Below, in pieces: positions 16,346-24,309 of a DNA stretch of 41,799 nt. The stretch's first letter is position 1, and each line of letters opens with the position of its first letter. A program made the translations under genes and the position numbers. The stretch comes from Desulfuromonas sp. (GTDB lineage Bacteria; Desulfobacterota; Desulfuromonadia; Desulfuromonadales; Desulfuromonadaceae). The DNA lies in assembly GCA_028685815.1 (NCBI GenBank), contig JAQUDG010000008.1, forward strand, positions 1 to 41,799, read 5' to 3'. The notes under the pieces were generated by a model. That model was given only the letters and a program-made list of their open reading frames with translations, did not search any database and was not told the DNA's origin.

Positions 16346-18151
16346 ATGTTTGAGCATTGTAGGCAAGCTGTACGCAGCAACCAGAAGGGACAGGCAGCAG
16401 TATTTGTTCTGGCTCTGCTTGGGGTAGTGCTCCTGTGTACAGTTTTTCTATACAAGTCGGGGCGCATAACCAGCGAAAAGATGCAGTTACAAAATGCTGC
16501 GGATGCTGCTGCCTACAGCGCCATAGTTCTGGAGGCACGCTCACTCAATTTCGCTGCTTATACCAACCGCGCCATGGTGGGAAACGAAGTTGGGGTGGGG
16601 CAGATGGTGGGCTTGCTCTCGTGGGCAGACCAATTGTCTCAGGCCCAGGAATACGCAAACATCTATGTTCCGGTAATTGAATCTATTGGCGCTGCGCTAG
16701 CGATAGCATTAATTCCGACCATAGGCGGCCCCTTAATTGTAGAAGCAGCTACTTCCGTTATCGTTGCCACGCTTGAAACAATAGCCGGGGTTCTTACCAC
16801 TGTGGGCGAAGCCATGGGGGCTTTCTTAGGTAAGGTTACCGGCCCGGTAATTACGGGATTGTCGCTGGTCAACAAGGTCTACAGCACCAGCCAGGTTGTA
16901 TACCACGGTGCAACCTATGGGGCGGTAGTTAAGAGCCTATATCAGAATCTTGAGGATAATACAGAAGGAACGCAGTTTAATCGCAACGATATCCTGGGGG
17001 GAAATCTGGGCGGCGCCCGCCCCTCAGATCTGGGTATTATTGCCCTTGTAGGGCATGTCCCCTCATTCTGGAAAGGATATACCCAAACATATTCCAGCCC
17101 GACCTCAGCCGCAAAGAACAAAAAGCAGAAGGAAAAGGATCAAGTGCAAAAAGACGGAATGGGGCGTTTTGCTGCCACCGTACGTGATGCGCGTGATCCG
17201 TTCAGTAGTGGAGATAGAGATAAAAGCACCAACCGTAACTGGAACTTGGGGCTTGGCTTGGAGCTCAGCGTCACCGTCCCGATCATCAATGTAGAAATCG
17301 GGGGGGAATATTTTCTGGGGGGGGAAAGTTACGGCGCATCTGAATTGCGTGAAACGGATGGGTATGTTTGGTCGGCAATAGATACCACGGTGTTGGGTTC
17401 AAAACTCAAGATATTTGGGAAATGGTTCCCATTTCCTGCCGTGTTTCCTTTTGGATCTGGGGCGTATCAGGCACCACCGTCAGGGAAGAGTGCCCTGTCG
17501 AGTGGGGATGTGCTCCCGTCGGTGCCGGAGAAGCTTACCTACGGGCATCGTAGTCAAGAGGCATACGGTGGAGCTGGGGACTCTTCGCATTTGGTGGCAT
17601 GGCCAAAAGCCATCACGCAGATGAAAAAGAACGTAGTTTCGGGTAATCCCTATTCTGGCTTGAAGCCGTATCGAGATATGGCGAGTATGGAGCTGCCGAA
17701 GCCCGGAGGCGGGTTGATTCCGTTTGAAGCTCCATTCTTTATGGTTGGGGTTACCCGCACTTTTAAGGATATCGATAGTAAAGGACCGCAGTTCGCCGCT
17801 GGGTTGGATTTAACTCAATACCCTGGTGATACCAAGGTTGACTGTATTGCGGCGATCGCCCGCGCTGAGCTTTACTTCATGCGCCCCGAGCATCCAGGTT
17901 ATTTTGCGCGCAAAGACGGGCGGCGTGAGAACCCCAATGTGTTTAGTCCATTTTGGCAGGCACGCCTAGTTGATAGCAGTGACCGCCAACGCTTCATGGC
18001 CCTGGCATTACAGCAAAATGTGCTGTGGCTTGCTGAGGACGAGAAGAAACTCATTGGTGGCGGAGTGTTGGATGATGTCCTGAAGCTTATGAATCAAGTA
18101 CTAGAAGGGCTGGCTGATGTAGTTGACCGAGTGTTACGTATGTTTTTATGA
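16346..18151 (+). CDS. TadG-like pilus-associated protein
   Basis: About 601 residues. An N-terminal hydrophobic segment, KGQAAVFVLALLGVVLLCTVFLYKSGR, is followed by QLQNAADAAAYSA, a hallmark of TadG-type N-terminal (Tad-like) domains. The Gly before QAA resembles a prepilin site, but the +5 position is Phe rather than Glu. It may therefore remain uncleaved and act as an anchor. Residues about 110-170 hold further hydrophobic stretches rich in I/V/G/A. The large remainder is extracytoplasmic and not recognised; there is no von Willebrand domain of the kind some TadG proteins carry. The ATG at 16346 is chosen over GTG 16337. It lies 20 bp after the pilin gene. Confidence 0.72.
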   Translation: MFEHCRQAVRSNQKGQAAVFVLALLGVVLLCTVFLYKSGRITSEKMQLQNAADAAAYSAIVLEARSLNFAAYTNRAMVGNEVGVGQMVGLLSWADQLSQAQEYANIYVPVIESIGAALAIALIPTIGGPLIVEAATSVIVATLETIAGVLTTVGEAMGAFLGKVTGPVITGLSLVNKVYSTSQVVYHGATYGAVVKSLYQNLEDNTEGTQFNRNDILGGNLGGARPSDLGIIALVGHVPSFWKGYTQTYSSPTSAAKNKKQKEKDQVQKDGMGRFAATVRDARDPFSSGDRDKSTNRNWNLGLGLELSVTVPIINVEIGGEYFLGGESYGASELRETDGYVWSAIDTTVLGSKLKIFGKWFPFPAVFPFGSGAYQAPPSGKSALSSGDVLPSVPEKLTYGHRSQEAYGGAGDSSHLVAWPKAITQMKKNVVSGNPYSGLKPYRDMASMELPKPGGGLIPFEAPFFMVGVTRTFKDIDSKGPQFAAGLDLTQYPGDTKVDCIAAIARAELYFMRPEHPGYFARKDGRRENPNVFSPFWQARLVDSSDRQRFMALALQQNVLWLAEDEKKLIGGGVLDDVLKLMNQVLEGLADVVDRVLRMFL

Positions 18152-18291
18152 AGATCTACGTGGGCTTAGTCACTTTGCCTTGGGTAGAAGTTGCCTGTCA
18201 GGATGTGATTTGAACTGCCGAACTAAGATATCTCGCTAGTTTAGATGTTTTTGTGCGTAGAGAGCCTGTTCAACCTATGTTGGAGCACTAA
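18152..18291. other. Gap inside Tad locus
   Basis: 140 bp without a gene. No terminator hairpin with a T-run was seen, so the downstream genes could still be co-transcribed. Confidence 0.35.
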
Positions 18292-19245
18292 ATGCGCCGG
18301 ACACTGAGACAATTAGGGCAGCAGAAGGGACAGGCAGCCACGGAGTTCGTAATCGCGGCGGCCTTTATTCTGGTGCCTCTGTTTCTGACGGTACCGCTGC
18401 TGGGCAAATATATCGATATTAAACACGCGGCGATTCAGCATGCACGGTTTACCGCGTGGGAATATACCGTCTGGTTTGGGCAAGATGAGTACATCATGAG
18501 CGGCGTAGAGTCTAATCAGCGCGCTGGAGTTAAAAAATACAAACAGGTCACCGAAGAGGGGTTTGAATATTTCTTTACAGACCGCACCTCCCCAGACTAC
18601 GGCACTTCCATGGCGACCATGGCGGTGGAACCTTTGTGGAAAGATCACCGCGCCAAGGCGTTATTTCACCTTGATGATATTAAAACTGAGCTCAAAGAAA
18701 AACAGACGCCGTTGCCGTTTGGAGCCATTGGCGATTTGTTGCAAAACCTGCTTGATGTTGTAGGCACTGCGGTCGCGTACTTGGGCAAGCTGATAAGTGC
18801 CCTTGGACCTGCTACAGAGTTTGATGTCCTGCGCAACTCTAAAGGTTATTTTACCTCTGAAGTTGAGGTTCCGGTGCGCTCTCTTGGGCAGATTCTACCC
18901 CGCTACAATTTAAAGGGTGAACACGCTGGTGCCTCAGCTCAACCCCTAATCTTTAGTGCCAAGGCGGCAGTGCAGTCAAACAACTGGAACGCTGGGAGCG
19001 GCAGCCAGGCCATACGCGAGAGCAAAGGGCTGGTGGTTACTTCGATATTGGCGCCCATATCTCATCCGGTAAATAAGATTGTGGGTGGATTAAATGATCT
19101 GGTGGGCAAAATCCCACTGATTAGAGTCAAATTGCCGGGGTTGCCTGAGTTTGGGCATGTCAAGGATGATCTAATGCCCTACGAGCACCTGGAGGAAAAC
19201 AAGAAAACGCTAGAGTCGAAAGCTGGGCTGCTTTCATATGAGTAG
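18292..19245 (+). CDS. TadE-like pseudopilin, long form
   Basis: 317 residues. The prepilin-like N-terminus KGQAATEFVIAAAFILVPLFLTVPLLGKY has G/QAATEF (Glu at +5) and one TM helix, the TadE/TadF pattern. The remaining ~270 residues are extracytoplasmic and longer than the typical TadE (150-200). They contain a hydrophobic stretch at about 145-175 and no domain I can name. GGAG precedes the ATG. The last bases overlap the next gene by 8 bp. As minor pseudopilins, TadE/F proteins are needed for Flp pilus assembly in known systems. Confidence 0.75.
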   Translation: MRRTLRQLGQQKGQAATEFVIAAAFILVPLFLTVPLLGKYIDIKHAAIQHARFTAWEYTVWFGQDEYIMSGVESNQRAGVKKYKQVTEEGFEYFFTDRTSPDYGTSMATMAVEPLWKDHRAKALFHLDDIKTELKEKQTPLPFGAIGDLLQNLLDVVGTAVAYLGKLISALGPATEFDVLRNSKGYFTSEVEVPVRSLGQILPRYNLKGEHAGASAQPLIFSAKAAVQSNNWNAGSGSQAIRESKGLVVTSILAPISHPVNKIVGGLNDLVGKIPLIRVKLPGLPEFGHVKDDLMPYEHLEENKKTLESKAGLLSYE

Positions 19246-19975
19246 AACTGACTGCGCATACGTACCTAGTGACCGCAGGTGTGCCTCGCGTGCGTTATTG
19301 CTCCAGAGTGCGGTTGCCGTATTTCTCTTTTGTGTATTTATGCCAGTCAGTGGCTATAGCGCTCCGACTATTCCCGCTCCACAATGGATCAAGCGCACTG
19401 CAGTGGCAGAGAAGATGCTTGTTAATGGCATCCCTTCAAAAGTGGAGTATTTTGAGGCAGATAGGGACGTAGAAGAAGTCCTGAAATTTTACCGCAAAAC
19501 CTGGCAGAGCCAATACGCTGGGCATGCGGGCTATCGTGAAGCCCATGTAGAGCCGTGGCATGTTATATCTCGATTGGAGCAGCGTCACTTGCTCACCGTG
19601 CAGGTCAGACAGAGCAATGCCCTTAGCGCCGATGGCTATCTTGCCGTCGCCAATTTGGATGAGATTGACACAAAAACTTCGGTAGCAGCGGATATCCCAA
19701 AACTTGCCGGCAGCAAAGTTCTTAATCAAAACACTAGTTTTGACCCTGGGAAAAAAGGGGAGGTTGTGATGCTGGCGAATAAGTTTTCAGTGGCTACTAA
19801 TGGGCAGTTTTATCGAGATCATTACAGCGACCGAGGCTGGGGGGTATTGCAAGACCAAGAACTTCCCGGCGCGAGGGCTATGGCGTTCCGGCGTTTCGGT
19901 GCAGAGGTGCGCCTAGTGGTAAACAAAACTGCTGTGGGCTCTGTGGTGGTAATCAATCGCGTAACCTCGGATTAA
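19238..19975 (+). CDS. Unrecognised secreted protein with two similar halves, Tad-associated
   Basis: 245 residues. An N-terminal signal-like segment (about 17-42, ending SGYSA/PT) points to export. The mature part appears to be two related units. One has FYRKTW and later LLTVQVRQS and GYLAVANL; the other has FYRDHYSDRGW and later VRLVVNKT and SVVVINRV. Each reads as a helix with an FYR...W signature followed by two beta strands. I do not recognise the family. Its location between two pilin-like genes and its overlap with the TadE-like gene suggest a periplasmic or outer-membrane pilus accessory, perhaps doing the job of RcpB, which is missing here. Confidence 0.6.
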   Translation: MSRTDCAYVPSDRRCASRALLLQSAVAVFLFCVFMPVSGYSAPTIPAPQWIKRTAVAEKMLVNGIPSKVEYFEADRDVEEVLKFYRKTWQSQYAGHAGYREAHVEPWHVISRLEQRHLLTVQVRQSNALSADGYLAVANLDEIDTKTSVAADIPKLAGSKVLNQNTSFDPGKKGEVVMLANKFSVATNGQFYRDHYSDRGWGVLQDQELPGARAMAFRRFGAEVRLVVNKTAVGSVVVINRVTSD

Positions 19976-19988
19976 AGGGAGAAATAGC

Positions 19989-20462
19989 ATGATATGCAGG
20001 CAGCGGCGCCACCCTTCACCTCATACCTCTTGCCAGGCCTCCCACCGAACTTCTCGGAATGTCTCATGCCGTGTTCCACCGCGTATCTCGCTATGTTTTA
20101 GGCAAAATATAAAAAGTATCCCGCGTATCTTTAACCAAACGGGGCAGTCCACCATCGAGTATTTGGTGGTGTGTATTATCTTGATTGCGGTGCTTGTTAA
20201 AGGGCCAGGCGTTTTTCAACGGATGAGCGGTACCATGCAGAATAAATACCACAGCTATGCTTTCTCCGTGGCGATCTCCGATCCGCCTAGTAAGGTTTTT
20301 GATGATGCTATTCAACGAGACTCGGCCAAAATTGAGCATGTCCTAGAAGCGCTCGAAGAGATAGAAAAAGATATAGAACACGCCCACCTTCCAGATCCGC
20401 GCAGCATGGAAATGCCGGGGGGGATAGAAAAAATTTGGCAAAAAATAACGCATCTGTTGTAG
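19989..20462 (+). CDS. Pilin-like protein with long basic leader
   Basis: 157 residues. Processing motif G/QSTIEY (Glu +5, Tyr +6) is followed by a hydrophobic helix LVVCIILIAVLV, as in Flp/TadE-type pilins. A mostly helical tail (about 75-157) includes a charged segment HVLEALEEIEKDIEH. The leader is unusual: about 52 residues, rich in Arg/His/Ser with four cysteines. The ATG at 19989 has a strong AAAGGGAG site and no later in-frame ATG precedes the motif, so the long leader seems real. It could be a minor pilin or adaptor. Start confidence is moderate; pilin-like nature is good. Confidence 0.65.
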   Translation: MICRQRRHPSPHTSCQASHRTSRNVSCRVPPRISLCFRQNIKSIPRIFNQTGQSTIEYLVVCIILIAVLVKGPGVFQRMSGTMQNKYHSYAFSVAISDPPSKVFDDAIQRDSAKIEHVLEALEEIEKDIEHAHLPDPRSMEMPGGIEKIWQKITHLL

Positions 20463-20502
20463 GAACATGTGCCCGCTTGCTAACCTTAAATAAGTGACTG
20501 CT

Positions 20503-22728
20503 ATGCCAAAAATTGACCAAGGTGGAGATAAACGGAAAACCTGGAGGCTGCTGGGCCTGGCAGTATTATTTGCAGTGTTGGCCGGCCTAGGGACGTTGAC
20601 CCATTTGAAACTGCTGGAGCGTCGCTTGGAACAGCGTCTGACACCACCGGAAAAACAGACGGTGCAGGTTGTGGTCGCAGCTCAAAATCTCGAGGTAGGC
20701 AGCCGCGTGAATGCAGCTACCATGGCGGTGCGTACCGTTCCAGCGGATTTTGTCAACAGTGAGGTGATCACCTCATCCATGTTTGACGCCGTAGATGGTG
20801 CGATCCTCAACAAGCCCTTAGGTCAGGGGAAGATGCTTAGCAATGATTATTTTGACCTGAATATTCCTAAAGATTTCTCTGGCACCATTCAACTCGGGAA
20901 CCGCGCCGTAACCATTCAAGTGGGGGAGATCAACTCGATTTCCGGCCTTATCCGTCCAGGCAACTTTGTGGATATCGCGGCTAGAATTCATGGCGCTAAC
21001 GTCGTTGGGGAGACCGACAGCGGCGAAGTTATTATGCCGGTGCTGGAAGATGTCCTCGTGCTGGCTACGGATCAAAAGAGCGCGCGCCCCAACGAAGATG
21101 AATTCAAGAACCTGCAAGTGTCCCAGCGCCGCCAGAGCTACGATACCCTCACCCTTGAAGTTACCCCTAAGGAAGCGGCGTTGCTCACCCTGGCTGAGGC
21201 ACGTGGTTCCATCGTCGCTACCTTGCGTAATCCAGACGATACCGCAGGCTTCCGTTACAATCGTATCGGCATGAGTGATCTGATTGGAAATGCGGATACG
21301 CTGTTTCGTCAGGCGCGGGCTAAATATGTTAACAGCGAGCTTGCAGGGGTGCATACAGACGCAGAGGGGAATCTGGTTACCCAGAGCGGAATCAGGATTA
21401 CCGATCCCAATGTGCGGATGAATGAGGACGGCTTGCTGGTAACGCAAGATGGCATTGTCCTTTCAGGGCGCAATCTGGTTGTAGGGCAGGATGGGAAAAT
21501 TTATACCCAGGACGGCCAGCTGGTTGATACGCAAAGTTTGGTTGCAAGTCAGGACGGCACTCTCGTGGATAAACACGGTAACGTGGTGGATGGCAACGGT
21601 TATAGAACCGTCAAGGGCGGATTTCTCGTAGATAACGCTGGAAATATCTATACCCATGACGGCAAAAAAATAACTGGGGTAGAAGTGGGCAGAGATGGGC
21701 AGGTGCGCACCAAGGATGGGCAGGTGCTCAATGCAGATGATTTGGTTGTTGATGCCGACGGAAGCGTGCGCGTCAAAATAGAACAATCCCAACCAATCCA
21801 TCTTGATGCACAGGGGAATTTGGTGACAGCGGATGGCAAGTCTGTAATGGCGCGGGATTTGGTGAGTGTAGACCATGAAGGGGTGGTCCGCACCAAAGAT
21901 GGCAGGGTGCTGCAAGGGGTGCGTGTTGGTGCAGACGGTAAGCTCTATGATGTAGATGGTAGCGAGGTGAGTGCCGTAGATGTACTCAAGGCCTCAAAAG
22001 GGATGCACCTGGATGTAGATGGAAACCTAGTAGATGCGAACGGTCAACCGGTACGTACCCGTGGTGCTGCTGAGACGGCGATCCACCTTGATGAGAATGG
22101 CAATCTAGTCACCTCTGATGGACAGGCGGTCCTGCCCCAAGATCTTGTCAGTATTGGCCATGACGGCGTGGTGCGTACCAAAGATGGCAGGGTGCTGCAA
22201 GGGGTGCATGTCGGCGAAGATGGTGCCTTATATTCAGCCGATGGTAAGAAGATGTCGGCCCAAGATATCGCCTTGGCAGCAAAAGGGCTGCACAAGGATG
22301 CGTCCGGCAATATTGTGGATGAAAACGGGAAACTTGTCGCGGCTAAAGACTTCGTCAGTGTCGGAGGTGATGGCAAGGTTCGTACCAAAGATGGGAATGT
22401 AATTGATGGTGCTTACGTGGATACGGAGGGCGTATTACGCAATGCCGATGGCTCAGAAATGAGTGCGGAGGATGTCGCGCTCCACGATATGGTGGCGCAA
22501 GCTAATCTGACCGCACCCTTGGCAGGTGTCAGCGGAGCGTATAATCCTGAATTCGTTCAGTCCCTCGGTTCAGGTACAACCGGCATAGGTTTCGGTGCCT
22601 TATCTCAAGATGTCGAAATCATCATCGGTGGCAGCAGCGACGGGGTGGCTAAGACCTTTATGCTTCATATCCGCCAGATGGACTCGGATGATAAAGAAAA
22701 AGCAACCATACAATCTTTGGATAACTAG
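20503..22728 (+). CDS. cpaB: CpaB/RcpC Flp pilus assembly protein with large DG-repeat insertion
   Basis: 741 residues from ATG 20503; typical CpaB is about 250-320. A TM anchor (about 17-40) is followed by a SAF domain (VQVVVAAQNLEVGSRV...LGQGKMLSNDYF) and the CpaB/RcpC domain (RAVTIQVGEINSISGLIRPGNFVDI...TLTLEVTPKEAALLTLAEARGSIVATLRN). The final strand of the family, DVEIIIGG, reappears only at about 703-710. Between lie about 380 residues (DNA 21349-22482) of repeats such as VRTKDGRVLQG, DGNLVDANG and DGKLYDVDG. CpaB is thought to work at the secretin in the periplasm. The repeats may extend it to the outer membrane or outside. It is followed at once by the secretin gene. Confidence 0.9.
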   Translation: MPKIDQGGDKRKTWRLLGLAVLFAVLAGLGTLTHLKLLERRLEQRLTPPEKQTVQVVVAAQNLEVGSRVNAATMAVRTVPADFVNSEVITSSMFDAVDGAILNKPLGQGKMLSNDYFDLNIPKDFSGTIQLGNRAVTIQVGEINSISGLIRPGNFVDIAARIHGANVVGETDSGEVIMPVLEDVLVLATDQKSARPNEDEFKNLQVSQRRQSYDTLTLEVTPKEAALLTLAEARGSIVATLRNPDDTAGFRYNRIGMSDLIGNADTLFRQARAKYVNSELAGVHTDAEGNLVTQSGIRITDPNVRMNEDGLLVTQDGIVLSGRNLVVGQDGKIYTQDGQLVDTQSLVASQDGTLVDKHGNVVDGNGYRTVKGGFLVDNAGNIYTHDGKKITGVEVGRDGQVRTKDGQVLNADDLVVDADGSVRVKIEQSQPIHLDAQGNLVTADGKSVMARDLVSVDHEGVVRTKDGRVLQGVRVGADGKLYDVDGSEVSAVDVLKASKGMHLDVDGNLVDANGQPVRTRGAAETAIHLDENGNLVTSDGQAVLPQDLVSIGHDGVVRTKDGRVLQGVHVGEDGALYSADGKKMSAQDIALAAKGLHKDASGNIVDENGKLVAAKDFVSVGGDGKVRTKDGNVIDGAYVDTEGVLRNADGSEMSAEDVALHDMVAQANLTAPLAGVSGAYNPEFVQSLGSGTTGIGFGALSQDVEIIIGGSSDGVAKTFMLHIRQMDSDDKEKATIQSLDN
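21349..22482 (+). repeat. Coding repeats inserted in CpaB
   Basis: Tandem degenerate units rich in DG/NG pairs. The clearest long unit is 95 codons: the segment beginning IHLD (about 21796) recurs 285 bp later (about 22081), and its second half appears a third time from about 22354. Within it, a 31-base stretch at 21892-21922 is identical to 22177-22207, indicating recent duplication. Acidic patterns such as DVDGN and DENGN resemble calcium-binding loops, but that is only a resemblance. Confidence 0.85.
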
Positions 22729-22729
22729 G

Positions 22730-24250
22730 ATGAGAATGAAGAATCAGGCAGACCAGATAAAGCGTTCGACTCGGCATCCATCGATGCTGCTGTTGATATT
22801 TGCCGTGCTGATCCTCGTACCTTCCGTTGCACTGGCAGCCAAACAGACCATTATCATGTATGTGGGTGAAGTTAAGGTTCTAGAGATCAACAATATTGAA
22901 CGCGTAGCCATTGGTAATCCCAGAGTGGCCAGTAATAGCATTTTGCCCCAAGGACAACTGGTAGTCCTAGCTGATGCAGAAGGGGTTACCAAAATGCATA
23001 TCTGGCGCAAAGATGGCAGTGAGCGTGACCTAGAGATCACCGTCCAGCAAAAGCGGGTGATGGATCATTATCAAGAACTAGTACTGCTACTGGCGGATAT
23101 CTCTGGGATAAAGGTATATAAAGTTGGAGATGTTACCGTGGTGAAGGGTGGCATAGCTCCTGTGGATAAAAGTCACTATGACCGTATTATGAAACGCTAT
23201 CCCAATGTGCTTGATCTTGTGAAAACCCGCAACATTACCGCCGATGTCAAATATCTACTCAAGGATGTTCCTGGCATCAATGTGAATGAAGTTGGTGGCG
23301 ATCCCGTGTTATCCGGCGAAGTTACTTCAGAATACGAACAGGTTCTCAAGGTGATTAAAGAAAAATATCCTTCAATCATGAATCTCACCCGGGTGCAGGA
23401 TGCCGTGGCGGATAAGATGGTGTACATGAAGGTGCGGATTATGGAGATGAATCGCTCTGTGACCGAAAACCTCGGTATCAATTGGAACATTATGAAGGGG
23501 ATAGACGGACCGTCGTTCGAATTTGGCCTCGAAGGAAAAACTTCAGGCAACGATGCTTCTATCCTCAACAACACCCAGCAGGAGAGTATTCCTGGTTCTC
23601 TGGCAGCAGCGGGGAGGAAAAGCCTCACTAGCCCCGTTGGATACTTCGGCATTGCGACCGGGGCGAGTTCCATGATCAATCTGTACGAAGGTACCGGTGA
23701 CGCCGTGGTGCTAGCCGAGCCTAGGTTGAGTGCACGTTCAGGTGGATCGGCAGATTTTTTGGCGGGTGGCGAATATCCGGTACCCACAAGCAATGCCATG
23801 GGTGCTACCAATGTAGAGTTTAAAAAATACGGCATCTCGCTCAATGTTCAGCCCGTGGTCGATGATATGAACAATATCCTGGCGCATATCGAAACTGAAA
23901 TCAGCACCATTGACGAGGGCACTTCGGTTAACGGCATTCCGGGGGTAAGTACAAGGCGCACCAATACCGATGTCAGTCTCAAGGCAGAACAAACCCTAGT
24001 AATTGCGGGTTTAGTTAAGAGTGAGGCTGGAAAAAACTTCAATAAGGTCAAGTGGCTTGGTGATTTACCCGTGCTAGGGAAATTGTTCAAATCGAAGAAA
24101 TTTCAGAATAAAGAGACTGAGCTAGTGATTTTCATTACCCCATATATTTATGACGCTACCTCTGAGCTTAACCGGCAGGAACTGGAGAAGAGTGAGCTCA
24201 TCGATAAGGAATTCGCCCGCATTATGCAGGGGGAAAATATTCTTGAATAG
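22730..24250 (+). CDS. rcpA: Flp pilus secretin RcpA/CpaC
   Basis: 506 residues. The signal peptide ends about SVALA/AK. The N-terminal secretin/Tad domain reads IIMYVGEVKVLEINNIERVAIGNPRVA, followed by two BON-like repeats (about 105-160 and 175-230). The C-terminal secretin domain has VYMKVRIMEMNRS, VVLAEPRLSARSGGSADFLAGGEYPVP, VEFKKYGISLNVQPVV and LGDLPVLGKLFKSKKFQNKETELVIFITPYI. These are all classical RcpA/CpaC features. It forms the outer-membrane pore of the Tad apparatus. ATG 22730 lies one base after the cpaB stop (22726-22728); ATG 22736 is possible. Confidence 0.95.
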   Translation: MRMKNQADQIKRSTRHPSMLLLIFAVLILVPSVALAAKQTIIMYVGEVKVLEINNIERVAIGNPRVASNSILPQGQLVVLADAEGVTKMHIWRKDGSERDLEITVQQKRVMDHYQELVLLLADISGIKVYKVGDVTVVKGGIAPVDKSHYDRIMKRYPNVLDLVKTRNITADVKYLLKDVPGINVNEVGGDPVLSGEVTSEYEQVLKVIKEKYPSIMNLTRVQDAVADKMVYMKVRIMEMNRSVTENLGINWNIMKGIDGPSFEFGLEGKTSGNDASILNNTQQESIPGSLAAAGRKSLTSPVGYFGIATGASSMINLYEGTGDAVVLAEPRLSARSGGSADFLAGGEYPVPTSNAMGATNVEFKKYGISLNVQPVVDDMNNILAHIETEISTIDEGTSVNGIPGVSTRRTNTDVSLKAEQTLVIAGLVKSEAGKNFNKVKWLGDLPVLGKLFKSKKFQNKETELVIFITPYIYDATSELNRQELEKSELIDKEFARIMQGENILE

Positions 24251-24309
24251 AGCATATCAACCTCGCACTGAGATCGAATGTGCTTTGGCGCAGAGGTGAC
24301 CGTATAGCT

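Noticed and set aside
20818-21447. 209-codon minus-strand frame antisense to cpaB, and similar long frames opposite rcpA and the protease genes
   Set aside because: They are shadows of well-supported genes on the other strand, with no family motif or ribosome-binding site.
21349-22482. Regularly spaced repeats that could suggest a CRISPR or minisatellite
   Set aside because: The repeats are in frame, 95 codons long and diverged at third positions, so they are protein-coding repeats in cpaB. No uniform 25-40 bp direct repeats with unique spacers exist.
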